Source: Bryopsis sp. KO-2023
Taxonomy: Eukaryota; Chlorophyta; Ulvophyceae; Bryopsidales; Bryopsidaceae
Reading direction: 5' to 3'
DNA length: 64,000 nt
Assembly (NCBI GenBank): GCA_030272585.1
Contig: BSYQ01000007.1
Coordinates: 1,306,001 to 1,370,000 of the forward strand
The number at the start of each line of letters is the position of its first letter. Position 1 is the first letter of the stretch. The notes beneath the pieces are model-generated. The model was given only the letters and a program-made list of their open reading frames with translations, had not been told where the DNA came from and did no database searches. Position numbers and translations under genes: made by a program. Positions 1-13,233 of the stretch are shown one piece after another.

Positions 1-187
1 TTGGACTCCGTTCGGTAACCTTCTCCTGGAGTGGATATTACGTGTGCGGAGAAGCGTACCAGACCACCCTCTTTATACTGTATCCAGAGGTCGAGCATTT
101 GTCTGACCACCAACCGCTCAGGAGTCCAGTTTTTTGACCGGTTCGATTGAGCAGACAATCTTTTCCTGTTCTCCTCCTTCTCTACAG

Positions 188-3100
188 CAGCTCCAACATG
201 AAGGGTGAGGACAGCCAGGGAGCCCCAACCCTGCCTGCAGGACCTGCAGGATCCGCGGGAGCGGGCTCGCGAGGAGTCCCCGGCCGTTTGGTCGAGGATT
301 CCTCCCTTCCCAACGCCAACCTCCTCCCTCCCAGCGCCGCTCCCGTGGGGACCGGTCTGCTTCCTGCGGACCGCCTCACTGGTAAGCATTTTGCTCTTCT
401 TTTTGCTCTTTGCTTTGACCTTGTTGTCCCAGGAAACAATCTGTCATTGGTACATCACTTGCAGCTCTCGACAGTGGGATTCCCAAAGGTTTTCATAGAA
501 AAGTCCAGCAGTATCTCTTTCTCTCCACCATTTTCTGTTGCTGCTCAACCCCAGTGGGGATTTCTGGAGAGTGCATGTATGTTGCTGCTGTTCATCTGTG
601 AACAGTAGTTATGGATGTTGAGGGTTCGGGTTTTTGGGATAATCATCATGACCTAAACAAGGATCTCAATCAAGTTGTGTGTGGTGCTTGCACAATTACT
701 TGCAGGCTTGCTGGAAGTCTGGGCCTTCCTTAACAGGTTTGGCCCAGTCTTCGGGATCGGAGCAGTCCCCTCCATCGCAGAGATGGAAAGGGGTTTTGCT
801 GATCCTCGGGAGTACCCGCAGCAATGCCAGCAGGTAATTGCTGCGCAGGTGTGTCTGGCCAACACCCTGCTCCAGGAGGCCTTCCAAGCTGCGCGGGATG
901 CGCTGCGGGTGGGAGGTAAGCCGATGATCACATTATGTTGAGAATTTTGCATGTGTGGATTGTACTCCCTGTGATGATGTTACATGATCTCTGGATCAAT
1001 GATAAGTGAACGAAGGTGGAAATCTTGATTTGCTTTGTTTGACTGTGTATGTGGATTCCATTTATTGCCAGTTGATAAATGAAGGAACTAGAAATCATTA
1101 CCAACAGTCGATTGTACATTTGATGGGATGCATCAGCTCCTGTTTTGGGTGCGATTTCTTTTGCTGACCACAAGAATATGTTTTGGAAATGGACCTTGGA
1201 AGTGTGGTCATCAGATGTATACGGTCAGCGGTTGTGACCATATTGTTGTGATATCTTGATTCTGTGGGGCATCCATGTGAATGAAGGGATCATGAGGGAA
1301 ACAGCAAGAAGTAAATATGAATGTGAATATTCAGGTTCTTCGGTGGCCTGCCCAGCGGTGGACGAAACCTGCTGGCAGGAGGGCTTCCGAAGATACCTGC
1401 TGGCGGTGGAGGCAGCCCGGGGGGCGGCGGCGTACCACGCCAAGACCAGCACCGCCCCCCTCCCCCAAAAAATGGATGTGCCGAGCGAGCTGGCCACTCT
1501 GCCCGGCAGAGTGTGCATGGCAATGCTGTGCGGGGGCCTGAACAGCACCATGCTGGGGTGCTCCCCCATGTTCCACGTGCCAGGGGGGAACATGAAGGCC
1601 CTCCACTGCTTGCTCAACCGCAACGATGCGGAGGGGGTGGTGGCTGCCGAGGACTGGCTGAAGGGCAGCTTCCCGGGGGACTGGGCCAGGAGCTGGACCG
1701 AGGAGGAAAAGACCCTCAAGGTCCAGCTGCAGAAGGGGCTGAGGACCTTGATCCACGCCAAGGGTGAGTGGAAATGGATTCCAGTGTGTGCATTGACATG
1801 AACTTGTGCCAGATTTTGCCACCTTGCTGTGATGGCTGCTTCTTTCTTGCCTTGAATACAAACGATTGAATTTGTTGATGAGCGAAACATGGCAGTCGAC
1901 AATCCTGCACCAGAAAAGTGACTTGTTTTTCTCTGGCATGTTTTTTAGACTCGAGGTCGGGTGCCCCAGGGGAGCTGCAGTGCTACCATGGGTCCTCCTC
2001 GGCACCAGGAGCAGGCTGCCCAGTCCAGTGGGATCTGCATCGGGTGGCAGCTTTGGCCCAAGCTGGTGCCTACTCGGGGGAGGATGCCTGGAAGATGATG
2101 CTCTCCGATGTTAGGTCTGGCTGCGACATATTGTCGGAAGCCGTGAAGAATGGAGCGCCAGGCCTAACACGGGAGCAGAAGACTCTCGGTAGGTTTATGA
2201 GTTACAAAACCTGGAAATGACGGAGAATTGAACTGGGTTCCACTTTCTGGCTTTGTTGATTGGAAAGGATGGCATTGAAGGATTGTTTGCATGTGGCAGA
2301 TGTGAATTTGTTAATGGACGTCCAGTTACAGTTTGATTTCCATGAGTGTTGTCGGTGGATGGAACCTTCCTTGAGCATTTCACCATCCATTCTTGCTTCT
2401 GCCAATTCCGATCGACCGTAGCTCTCCAAAAGTTTTGTTCAGTAAGAGTTATCCGATTTTTGCTCCACCTTGGCTTATTGTGTCTGTTTTTTTCCTGCAT
2501 GACAGGGCTGAAGGCAGGGAACGCCGTGCGGAGAACCGCAAACAAGATCGGCGAGGCTGGGGTGGGGGAGGTGAAGGGGATGGACCCAGCCCAACCCTTC
2601 ATGCCTTTCGAGGGTTGCTGCGTCTGCTGGAAGGACGAGGATCGCACAAGGATCCTGTTGTGCGATCGGTGTGAGGAGGAATATCACCTCTACTGCCTGA
2701 ACCCTCCTTTGGAGGAGATTCCAGAAGGTACAGTAACATCAGCTCTGTTGATCTTTCTTTGTTTTCCTTAATGCATGTGTTGTTGGACTTGAAGTAGTCG
2801 GTGCATTTTATCGATCGGATTGCAAATTTGCTGACGCATGTCATACTGGGGTGCAGGTGATTGGTACTGTCCGGTCTGCGTCAAGAAGCTGCAAGAAGAG
2901 TTCGGCGACGGACAAGACGCGACCGGACAAGGAAACCATGGTGCCGATGCGAAAGCACAGGATCCTATGGTCGCCTTGTTGGGCCAGGAAAAATTTGCAG
3001 CAATGTCTGCAGAGGATCGACTCGACATATCCTTGAAGCTGTGTGAGTGTGTGCTCAGCGCCGACAAATTGAGGTAAACCTTTGATGGAGATTGCAGCTT

Positions 3101-5643
3101 GGTGTTGTGGTTAGCAACGTCTTGCAGAATTCGTTGATGCGATGGGGCATCCTTTCGCCATGAATGTACTTTAATTGATGTTGCCTCTTGGTTATTGGGA
3201 GGAAAAATGTGTGCGCGTGTGTTTTTTTTTGGGGGGGAGGGAGATTCTTCTTTTTTTTCTTTTTGAAGGGGGGTTGAGCTGGGTTGTCTGTGTTCAGGAA
3301 ACATCTCAATGAGAGTGTCAATAAGCAGAGGGAGGCGAACAAAAGCCTCGGTGGGCTTCGCAGCAAATTTACCAGTGAAACTGCTGCAGCGGAGAAAGGT
3401 GCTGCTGGAAATGGATCTCTCAGTTATGAAAGCGATGAATTCCAATCGGAGCTTTTGAGATTGAACCAAGTGGTTGCCGCTGCTTGTCTCCGACCACAGG
3501 AGTTAGGTAAGTAAAAAAGCATTTGTTTTTGCTAGAATGTGTATATATATTTTGTCGGGGGCTCTGGATTGCGTTAAATTAGCTTTTTCCAACCCAGAAA
3601 GGGGAAAGTAAAGTGATGGTTCCATAACAACCAGAAAATAAATAGCCTTGTTTCTCTGACCAACGTAATTTTGGATTTTCAACCGACACATTCCACAACA
3701 AAAAAAGGGAAAAGGGTTTTGAGGAAAACCGTGATTTTTTTCTTGAATTTTGGTGCAGGCTGGGATCGACACTACAATCGGTACCTGTTGTTTGGCAGCA
3801 CCGAACCCACCATTTTTGTTGAAAAGAGTGATTACACGAGCTGGCGATACGCCACCCAGCAGGGGAAACCATGCGACTGTGGCAACGGGCATTCCGACCC
3901 CTACCAAGATCTCCAATCAGATCCTTATGGGAAAAGACCGGCACATCCAATCGAGCCGGATCCCTATGGCAAGCAGCCAATCGGTCGCCAAACCACGAAT
4001 GCCAAATGGACGATGTACACCAAAAAGCAAGAAATCGTGCAATTGATCAAGTACTTGGATGAGCATGGCAAGAAGGAGTATACCCTGAAAAGAGCCCTAG
4101 TGAAGCTTGTCATGTGTGCGGAATTCCCGGACGAAAGGGCGCCGGAATCGATCGAGACGAGCGATGATAGTGAGAAAAACGGGGCCAGGAGGAAGAGCAC
4201 CAGAATAAGGAATTCTGTTGGAGCTGGTGGATCGAGTGGTGCTGGTGGATCCAGCAGTTCGAATGGTTGGTATGACCCTGAAGCGGACTCCCAAATATCA
4301 CAAATCAGGCAAGAGCTGCGCAACATTGCCGATAATTACCCAGAGGAAGCGTTTGATCCCATAAGGGGTTCTGCACACCGGCGTTCCATGTGGAAAGACC
4401 GTTTCTGCGATGCTTCCACACCTCAGGTGAGCCCCCTTTTTCATTTTATGAACTATGTTTATGAGCTCTGACAATTTTGAGGTGGTGAGGGAGGCAGTGC
4501 CACTTTTTTTCTTCCTGGTCGATAGTGCCTGTTTCTGGTTTTGAAAAACGATTGAAATTTTGCCTTTTCTATGTATATATCGACACCAATTACAATCGTT
4601 TTTTTCACAGAGGCATAAATATTTCAAAAATATTTCATGCTTTTGGCTTACTTTCAAAAAAATGTTCTGATACTTGTTGAAATGGAGGTGGGCTGATCGC
4701 ATATGCTATCGTTGATGCACGAAAGAAACCCCAGTTTTCATTTTGCACAGGAACTTATGGCAGGCCTTGTGTCGCTGTTTGGAATGATCGATGCCTCACA
4801 TTTAGCTCCCCATTGGTGGCTGTGGGGTTTCCCTGCACAAGATGCATCCAAGGTCACCTCCCTTTCGGGCGTCTTCTATCACCTTAAAGCTGCAAAGAGC
4901 GCCCTTAAGCGAGTAAAACCCCCACACATGAGGAAACCCGCCACCGAAAAGCAAGACGCTACGAAGGCAAAACCGCAACAACCAACAGGGTTGAGACGGT
5001 CCAGCCGGAATGCCCAAGTCATATACAAGGAAATTGATGAGGTCGAGGGTGGAGAAGAAAGACGGGTGAATGGAAAGAAGCAACAACCAGGTCGCGTTGG
5101 CGATCAAACGAATGAGACGGTTCAGAAGCAGAAAGCTAGAGCAAGTCCTTCGCTGGGCGATGGGTCTGACAGGAGGAGGTCGTTGAGGAAAAGAAATGTG
5201 GCTGTCCTGAAAGAGGAATCAACGAGTGGCGAAGATGATACGATGGAAGTTGATGAGGAGGCTACAATTTCCAGACCATCGCGGAAAAGGTAAGGAGGAG
5301 GAGGAGGGATTTGTGGTCGTTTGCAAAAAAAAAAAAAAAAAGCTCGTGTGTTTTTTGGGCTGGTGGTGGATCCCTTTCAGGAGCTATATTTGGCTTATGC
5401 AGAAAATGTGTGAAAGTTCAAAATTCATGGGTGAAAATGCAAAATACGGTTTGGTATTCATCTATGTGTTGGGAAGGGCTGTCTGTCCTGTGGTGGGTGA
5501 ATCCTCATGTGTGCCTCCTTGTTTTTTGAATTTATTTTTTTTTTGAATGTGAATTTTTCAGGAAGGCACAAACAGATGAGGAAATTGCGAGGGAGCTGCA
5601 CAGATCCTTGAATTCGCGAAGGACGCGTGCGAAGAGGAATTAG
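188..5643 (+). CDS. DDT-WHIM-PHD chromatin-remodelling subunit (MBD9/BAZ-like), 5' partial
   Basis: Likely nuclear protein that reads chromatin, as in ISWI/SWR-associated DDT-PHD proteins. Exons read as 188-381, 706-915, 1335-1763, 1949-2188, 2506-2727, 2857-3073, 3298-3506, 3759-4426, 4751-5289 and 5562-5643; every junction keeps phase. The 706 exon opens a DDT domain (LLEVWAFLNRFGPVFGI). Exons 2506/2857 encode a complete C4HC3 PHD finger (CCVCWKDEDRTRILLCDRC, then EYHLYC and DWYCPVC), split by an intron. Exon 3759 starts with the WHIM2/WSD signature WDRHYNRYLLFGS. The C-terminus is basic, low-complexity and nuclear-like. The gene probably begins upstream: no in-frame ATG is convincing, and codons from base 3 to 134 (SVTFSWSGYYVCGEAYQ) resemble part of a FYRN/FYRC region as found in plant MBD9. 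Domain calls are strong; the exact orthologue is inferred. Confidence 0.85.
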
Positions 5644-6737
5644 AAACTTGAAAAAACTACGGAAAAGAAAGTTTATATGGAAAAAGTCAGAAGGCATCAA
5701 GGTGGTGACCTATTCTGAACAACAAGAGGTTTATGTTTAAAAAAAGTCAAAAAGGGATTGAGAGGAAGAGAAAATTCAGAGGGGGAGAAAAAATATAGAG
5801 TACATTTACGGGTACTATAACACCACTTTGCGTAAAGTGGTCATTTGACACTTACATGATTGTTTAGATGATGTATGAAAAAGTTTGGAAGGGGGTCGAT
5901 ATTTTGACGGGGGGTATTTTGACTGGTGGGGTGTTTGTGAAAACACAAAACAAAACAAAGGAATACAAAAACAAATATTCATGATTATTGGAGCGCTGAA
6001 ATAGGAACAGAAAACATCAAGGAAACAAGATTCTTTAGTGTGCTATATACCATGATTATACAGAAAAGAAAAATAAAAAGAAAAGACTAGAGGGGGGGGG
6101 GGGGGGGAGTTGGGAAGAAAAAAAAAACTTCAAGAAAAGAAAACAAAAAGAGGAGAAAAATTTGACATTCTTACTTCGGAATTTGTTTTTGTTCGGGGCT
6201 TCGCAAGCCAGCAACTCGGATGGTGTCGAAGGAGGAGGTGTTTTGAAGGAGGAAAGTACCGAGATTTCCCAATGGTGTGAAGGGTTGTCTTTTGCTTGGC
6301 GAGTTTCGGCAAATTCATATAGTGGGGGAGTAGAGGGATGTTCAAAGTGTTCAGGTGTAAAAACCGTTGTGTGTCATTCTGTGTGCGTGGCAATTATTCT
6401 ATCCAGACCTTTGTACTTGGTGATGACTACGGTTTAGTCACTGTCCTTCTCACATAATTTTCTCCAAGCTTGAAACATCTGTCAATATGAACATATTCCA
6501 GTTCTGTATTGAAGAGGAAAAGGAAAGAGTGCTTTGCAATAATTTCCTTATGGAAACAGGAAGAATGTTCTTTCTGTGTTTCCTGACCATGTTGAAATTT
6601 CTGATGAAATTTGTTCATTTTTTTTGGTATTGAAAAACCCAATGGAATTGGAGCAGATTTCACATTACATAATGATTTATTGCAGAATACAATACTTATT
6701 ACTCGCATTCACCCCACAGATAAAAAGGAAAAAAGAG
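5644..6737. other. intergenic, convergent 3' ends
   Basis: This stretch lies between the ends of two converging genes. It is A-rich with a pure G run near 6092-6107 and no conserved open frame. I see only probable 3' untranslated sequence of the PHD gene and of the aminotransferase. Confidence 0.6.
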
Positions 6738-8393
6738 CTACTCATCCAAAACTGAAAATGACTCCGCTAGGATTTCACAACATCGATCGATTTCCCCTCT
6801 GTCTACAACCAAAGGCGGAACCAGTCTGACGACGTCCCCCTTCCCAGCAGTAATTGCAATCAAGCCCTTCTCCAGGGCCCTCCCGACAACCTTCCCTCCA
6901 GCGCAATCCAATTGCACCCCCACCAGCAACCCCATACCCCTCACTTCCACGACATGCTTGCTGGGCAAAGCCCCACGCAGCTTCTCCCTCAAATACTCGC
7001 CTTTCGAAGCGACATCGGCCAGAAATTCAGGTTCACTCACGATGTCAAACACGGTGCAAGCTGCTCCACACACCAAAGGGCCACCAGCAAATGTGGATCC
7101 ATGATCTCCAGGTGCCATGACGGCATTGACAGCATCCGTCACAAGAACAGCACCGATCGGTAGACCTCCAGCGAGAGGTTTCGCCAGCGTCATGATGTCA
7201 GGCGTGACACCGAAATTTTGGTGAGCCCACAGCGTTCCTGTCCTTCCGAGGCCGCATTGAACCTCGTCGAACACCAGCAGGCAGCCCGCAGCGTCGCACA
7301 ATTCCCTCAAGCCAGCCAGAAATTCCTTCGTTGCCGAGTTCACACCTCCTTCACCCTATCAACAGTCCATGCTTGGGTAATCACCAACTGGTGCATTGTC
7401 AAGATCAAGGGGGCAGCCATTGGCTTGCTGGTTCTACTGAACCAACATACCATTTGAAGAAACTAACAAATAACTTTCGATATTACGATTTCGATTTCGA
7501 TTTCAAGCCAGAAACTATGGAGATGAGTGCCCCCTTGTCCATCAAAAGAGTCCATACTTGTACTTTCACCATTCGACGCCCTCAAATTGAAAACGTACCG
7601 CCCCTGAATACAGTATTGCACACATTCCCACCTGAACAGGCTCCACGAACACAGCACAAGTCCTGCCGGCCTGAATGGCTTCTTTGGCTGATTCCAAATT
7701 CCCCCATTCAGCATATCGTTGACCCGGCATCATTGGTCCAAACGGAATTTGATACTGTTGCTTAGCAGTCAAAGCCAGAGCCCCCATTGTCCTCCCATGA
7801 AATCCAGCACTGAATGACACACACTCAAAAGGAGGGTCGCCATTTCCATCTTGGGGATCCACTCCAGCATTCACCCTAGCCCACTTTCTGGCAAATTTGA
7901 TGGCAGCTTCGTTCGCTTCAGTTCCAGAGTTGCAGAAAAACACTTTATCAGCGAAGGAATTCTCCACCAGTTTCTTGGCCAGTTCCACAGCAGGCAGCGT
8001 GTGGAAGAGATTACTGGTATGGGTCAGCTTTGAGGCTTGATTGACGACGGCATTCACCCAGCGCGGGTCGCTGTGGCCCAGGGCGTTCACTGCTATCCCA
8101 CCGGAAAAGTCCAGGTATTCCCCACCAGCGGTGTCGTACAGTTTGCATCCTGCTCCATGCGTGAACACGACGTCTGGGCGCACATACGTCCCCACTGTGT
8201 ATTTTTCAAAATCTTCCACAACTTGGCTCGTCGACGCGACGTCGGCCGTTGCGGCGGACCCAACCCAAGGCTTCCCCAAGCGACTGGGGGATCTTTCGGG
8301 CTTCGCGTTGTGGCTGCGCGCAGCCAACGCGGAGCGTCCAAACAAAGGTGGAGCGCTCGATCCTTTCGTCAATATCGAACCGAAGCTCTCCAT
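6738..8393 (-). CDS. ARGD: acetylornithine aminotransferase, organelle-targeted
   Basis: Class-III PLP aminotransferase that converts N-acetylglutamate semialdehyde to N-acetylornithine in arginine synthesis, in plastid or mitochondrion. Two exons, 8393-7632 and 7355-6738, both whole codons, give 459 residues. The junction reads [16 protein letters not shown], as in the family. Visible motifs are the phosphate-binding [31 protein letters not shown], the aspartate block [15 protein letters not shown] and the PLP-lysine block [14 protein letters not shown]. The first ~55 residues ([11 protein letters not shown], then S/A/R-rich) look like a transit peptide. The ATG at 8393 is the first in frame near the domain; the frame is open further up, but without a better start. 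Ornithine aminotransferase is less likely given the overall ArgD-like sequence. Confidence 0.92.
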
Positions 8394-8814
8394 CGTGTCG
8401 ACCTTTGAAACAAACGTGCGTCTGCTTCCGGAATAAAACTCGAAAGCAAGCGTCTTGGTGGCTCCATGACAGTTTCGCAGTCGCTGGCGCGTTTGTCTCA
8501 GTACGACAAACCATTTTCTTCCAATCGCAAATCTTCCCACTTTTTCGAATCTCTGCCAGCGCCCCACATTTCCGACAGCCGGTGGTCCATCAGGTGGGCG
8601 TCTTCTTGGCCAATCAAAACGACTCCCTGGCCTGCACCACGGCAAACATAGAACACAGCCGTTCTACTCGTGGCGACTTACCCAGGTGTTACCACGCTCC
8701 CTCCCCTCCACGTGGTCCAGAGCTCGTTTTTGATCGACTTCGCGCAGAGTCACGACGAAACCACCACTGCTCGATTTTTCACACCTGTTCTGATTTGTCA
8801 TGCAGATCCTGGCC
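8394..8814. promoter_or_regulatory. divergent intergenic / 5' region
   Basis: The aminotransferase reads left and the RAP gene reads right from this region, so it should hold both promoters and 5' leaders. No specific element could be recognised. The minus frame stays open through much of it, so the aminotransferase leader may extend here. Confidence 0.4.
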
Positions 8815-10972
8815 ATGTCTCAGTGGGCACTGGAAGCCAATCGTGGTGGCGTATATCGAAAGGAATTCGTGCCATGCAGAAGGTGAATTCTTGATCTGGC
8901 AAGCCTTTACTCTGTCTGACATCCGGCAGCAAATCTGATTATGTTGTTTTGGGGTGCATGTGAAGGTTGCATCTTAGCTCTGGCTTAAATGCCGGACAAA
9001 GACCATGTGGTCAGTCCAGGGCGGTGGCTTCCGGTCAAGTAAGAAAAGGTCAACCCACTGCTGTTTTTCACGGATGTGCTGGAGATACTCATCATATATA
9101 TTTTTTCTGTCAATATGCTGTAGCACTATCTTTAATCGTACAAACATGGGTTCAAGGTTAAAACATCCGAGTTAACCTGTATGGTGAATGCATGCAAGAT
9201 GAGGGCAGGGGATTTTGCCATATCCATGGAGGAGTTTCACTAGTTTCACTCGTGGGGTTTAATTCGCTTTTGTCTTTCTGCTTGGAAAAATTCAGGATGA
9301 TGCCATACTGCACAGACCATTGGCAAGACCTCAAAAGCCCGATCAAGATCGGAATTCCTCGACGGGCGTGACTTCCCCGCCGACGTTTCGACCGACCTCC
9401 AACTCATTTTCCCAAGCCGACTTTGAGGATTTGGTCGAGGAAGCTTGCACCTCCTTGGACAACGGGGGCAACACGAAGGAAATCATAACCCTCTTCTCCA
9501 CGAAATTTCTTCACATGCTCGAAAACGGTCGATTCAGATCTTCTCGGCTGGTTCATATGATGGAATGTGTGTCGACCGTGATCACGACAGCGGATGTTCA
9601 AGTTTCGCTGGTCCCAGAATCGAGTCGCCTGGTTTTGAACCTCACACGCCAGATTGACGATAATTTGCAGGAGTTTTCGGGGAGGGAACTGTCGACGATA
9701 TTCCGGTGCTATGGCAAGCTGGGTTCAGGGGTAATTGAGCTGCATGGGAACGGCGTTAGGGTGCGGGAAATGATGTCGCATCTATGCTTGCAGACAGAGT
9801 CTGTGTTGCACACGATGGACCCTGATCAGGTGTCCCAGATGGTGTGGGGGTTGGCCAGGATGAAATTCACTCATTGTGATGGACTGCTGGAAGATCTTGT
9901 GTACAGGGCGGCTCCGCAAGTCAAAGAAGGAGCTTTTTATCCACGTCAGATAGCAACCTTGGCTTGGGCGATCGGAAAATTGGGGTTCCGAAAAGGGCCC
10001 ATGTTGATCAAAGCGCTGAGCCGTCAGGCAAAGGGTCACATGGGGGAATTCACTCCGCAAGAGATCATGAGGTTCTTGTGGGGGATTTCTCAGCTTGGGT
10101 TTCGAGGGGTGCCCAGCGTACTGGATGCTGCTAGAAATGAGGTCAACCGTCGAGCTGAGGAATTCAACATCAGCGATCTCATTGATGTGACGTTTGCCTT
10201 TGGCCGGTTGGTGTTCAATCCTGGGCTGGAGTATATGGACAGAGTTGGGGCACGGTTGTGTCGAGAAAACGACGACCTCTCAGCGGAAGATGTAACAAAA
10301 CTGTTGTACAGTTTTGCAGTTCAGGGATATTCGTCGGATTGTGTGATGACTTGGACCAGGGAGAATTTCCTATCCAATGTTGGGAAATACAGAGTGAAAA
10401 ACGTGGCGACATTTCTGTGGTCCTATGCGATTCTAGGGGGGCTTGATGGAGAAATCTTTGCTCTGGGGGTCAACCGGATGGCACACAGCTCCGAGGAGCT
10501 GGATGCCACTGCTATGAATCAGGTTTATCAGAGTTGGCTGCATCTGACATACATGAGTGATGAGGTAGTCCCAGAGGGAAGCATCCCTGCCGACTTTTTG
10601 GCTCGATGTCGAAAAGCTTGGTTGAGTCAAAGGAAACAGCCGCCCGTCCGGGCTGCTGGCTCCATTATGGAAGTGCTGAGAGGGCTGGGGTATACTTGCC
10701 ACAAACGAATGAGTATCAAGGGTGGGGATTTTTGCATGGATGCGATCGAGGATGGAGAGGGTCGGAGTGTTGTGGTGGATGTGACCATCCTGACTCATTG
10801 CTTCGTGAATGACCCAGATCGAGTGAGGCCATCCCGGGAATGGTTTTGGAGAGTGTACGAGAAGTTGGGGTTCAAAGTTTTGCAAATCAAGGAAGACCAG
10901 TGGAAGCAGGTCCCAGTGGCTGCTAAAGGGAAATTCATTCAGCGAAAGCTGGATGAGGTGTTGCAGTCATAG
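8815..10972 (+). CDS. RAP-domain protein (FASTK/OPR-like, organellar RNA factor)
   Basis: The main exon 9316-10972 encodes about 550 residues of repeated helical units followed by a C-terminal RAP domain (VVVDVTILTHCF ... REWFWRVYEKLGFKVLQIKE). Units carry the FASTK-like pattern, for example LSAEDVTKLLYSFAVQGY and VSQMVWGLARMKF. Proteins of this kind bind organelle RNA and act in its processing or translation in algae and plants. The 5' end is less sure: I join a short exon 8815-8882 (ATG, donor gtgaat) to the acceptor at 9315 because phase is kept; a second candidate first exon ends at the donor gtaaga near 9040. An acceptor at 9295 is also possible. The stop is at 10970-10972. Function is inferred from the domain. 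Confidence 0.75.
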
Positions 10973-11547
10973 CAGCTTTGGTGGAAGTTTTTTCTCATTT
11001 TTGAAATTTCTTTGAATGCTGTGATGTGGGGGGAAATTTTTGTTCATGAACGTTGAATGTAATGATAGAAAGGGTAACGTATGCATTTCACAGTGGATTG
11101 TAACCCAATCAAGTCGATATTGCCAGGATGAATATACCAATATTTGTTGAACTTGTTCATACAATTCGAACAGCAAGCCGCGTGAACATGCTTCTTTTAA
11201 GAAAAACAGTGATTAACATCTCCTCATATTTGTCACGATTTACAAAGGTCCAAATCCAAACCCCATCACGAATTGTACGTGGAGGAAACTCCACCACACC
11301 GATTTTTTTGCAGCAAACCCAGTCATAGAATATGTATAGACGTCACCTCCAACGGGAGGAAGCAACGGGAAGAAAATGAGTAAAACGATCCCCAAATAAG
11401 AAAGTTAAAACGCCGAAGAAAGAGTACAAAGGACACATTTATGTATAGAATCGTCTGTCCATAAACTCGAAACCTTGTTCATGAACTCAAGATATCTACT
11501 TGGTTAAGAGCACTCTCGGCAGGAAAAGGGAACAGACTAAGATAAAT
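10973..11547. other. intergenic, convergent 3' ends
   Basis: Spacer between the RAP gene and the Cys-rich gene, which converge here. AT-rich, no conserved reading frame; probably two 3' untranslated regions. Confidence 0.55.
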
Positions 11548-13052
11548 CTAAGCTTCGCATTGTGGAGTTTCTCCGAGCTCCAAAGTGATGTCGTCCTTGC
11601 ATTTGCCACATCCAGGGAGGACAGATTCGCAAAGCACGCACTCGTAAGGCCAGCCGACGTCCTCCCTCTGTCTGAAGTAACCAGGAAGGCAAGCGTCGCA
11701 ACCGTCCAGGTCGACGCAAGAGCCCTCACCGCAGGACTTGTCGCAGGGTTGGCAACCGCGGACCTCGACCTTCTCCATGAAAAACTCGCCAACAGGGCAA
11801 GCTCCCTGCGAAAACACCAAGACCGTGTTTCGTCAACAAAGCATTCCACTTGAGCGCACACCTTCCAGTTTTGCAGTGTTACAAAAACAATGATAAAAAA
11901 GGACCAGCCTGGGCGACACTCGTACCACACTTACAGGTGCTTCAGGCTCCACAGGTTCTGGGACGACCTGGACCTCGACCTCAGGAACTGGCTCCTCGGG
12001 AACAGGCTCCTCAACTGGGGTCTCAGGAACAGGCTCCACAGGCTCGGGGACGACCTCGACCTCGACCTCAGGGACTGGCTCAACAGGGACTGGCTCAACA
12101 GGGACAGGCTCTTCAGGGATTGGCTCTGCGGGGGAGGGAGCAGGGGCAGTGGCCTCCTCCTCTGGGACCACGACAGCCTCGACGACGGGTTCCTCAACGA
12201 TTGGAGGCTCAGCAGGGACAGTCACGCTCTTGACCTCAGGAACGTCCGCTTCGCACTCCTTGGTGTCTCCGATCTGCTTGAAGCCCTCAGGGCAAGTGAA
12301 AGGAACGTCCTCTTCGCACTCCTCAGTGTCTCCGATCTGCTTGAAGCCCTCAGGGCAAGTGAAAGGAACATCTTCTTCGCACTCCTCAGTGTCTCCAATC
12401 TGCTTGAAGCCCTCGGGGCAGACGAAAGGAACGTCTTCTTCGCACTCCTCAGCAGTTCCGATCTGCTTGAACCCCTCAGGGCACACGAAAACCTCAGGAA
12501 CCTTTTCGCACTCCATAAGGTCTCCGATCCTCGTGAAGCCCTCCGGGCACGCGAAAGCGCACACAGTCTTTCCGTCTGGGCCCTCCTGGGCAACCGTTGT
12601 CTCTGGGCATGCAGAGAATACGCAGACGAGCTTTCCGTCTGGACCCTTCTCAAGAATCTCCCATTCTTCGCATTTTCCTTTCTTTTTATTAATGCACTTG
12701 AAATATCCGTTGTCGGCACTGACAACAACCTTTCCCGCGCCACACTTGGGTTTTCTTACCACCTTCAGACTGTGGTTTCTGGGTTCATAAAATTTCACCA
12801 CCTTGCTGGCAGGCCTGAAGTCCAGTGCGACAAAGTCGAGAGCACTGCTCTTCACAGATGAGTAAGAGGACAGGTCTCTTACTGCGCCCACCTGCAGGAC
12901 CATTGCGAAACCCGACGTCACAACCCAACGCAATTTACAGTATAGTTGAACGAGACTGCGATACCAAAAAAACCGACAGCAAGCACGGCTGCCCTTACCG
13001 CAACAATAGCGGCCAGTAGGGCGAGTGAGATTGCCACACCACGAGAGCCCAT
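11548..13052 (-). CDS. secreted Cys-rich repeat protein with Pro/Glu/Val linker
   Basis: Three exons (13052-12999, 12891-11935, 11805-11548), all whole codons, give 422 residues. Exon 1 encodes only a signal peptide (MGSRGVAISLALLAAIVA) ending at a gtaagg donor. The mature part has two related Cys-rich units (around CEEWEILEKGPDGKLVC), then five tandem copies of CPEGFKQIGDTEECEEDVPF. A long acidic linker of V-E-P-V-P type follows, and a C-terminal Cys-rich module (GCQPCDKSCGEGSC ... CVLCESVLPGCGKC) resembles furin/growth-factor-receptor Cys repeats. I infer an extracellular or wall/scale-associated protein; no enzyme domain is seen. The repeats vary little at DNA level, which suggests recent duplication. 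Longer minus-strand frames starting before 13052 begin in the non-coding frame of the intron. Confidence 0.78.
12232..12549 (-). repeat. tandem 63-nt coding repeat (about 5 copies)
   Basis: Copies of a 63-nt unit encode CPEGFKQIGDTEECEEDVPF plus one residue. The central three are nearly identical in DNA; the outer two have diverged (CPEGFTRIGDLMECEK and a final copy ending ECEADVPEV). Confidence 0.85.
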
Positions 13053-13233
13053 GCTTGCAGCAACAGCTCAACTTCACAGCCAACTGAACCGGACCACAAA
13101 TACTTCAGCAACGGAAATGCGCGTGGCTTTCCGACAGGGGCAAGGTAGGGTATGCTGGAAAAACGAAAGGTGAGAGAATGGCAATACGAAAGTCCATGCT
13201 GTGGACTCTGGAAAAAATGCGCTCAGGTTGGAG

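Noticed and set aside
12222-12743. 173-codon minus frame inside the Cys-rich gene
   Set aside because: Alternative frame of the tandem repeat; the overlapping frame has the signal peptide and conserved cysteines.
11890-12861. 323-codon plus-strand open frame
   Set aside because: It mirrors the repeats of the secreted Cys-rich gene on the other strand; low-complexity Leu/Arg/Asp composition is typical of such a shadow.
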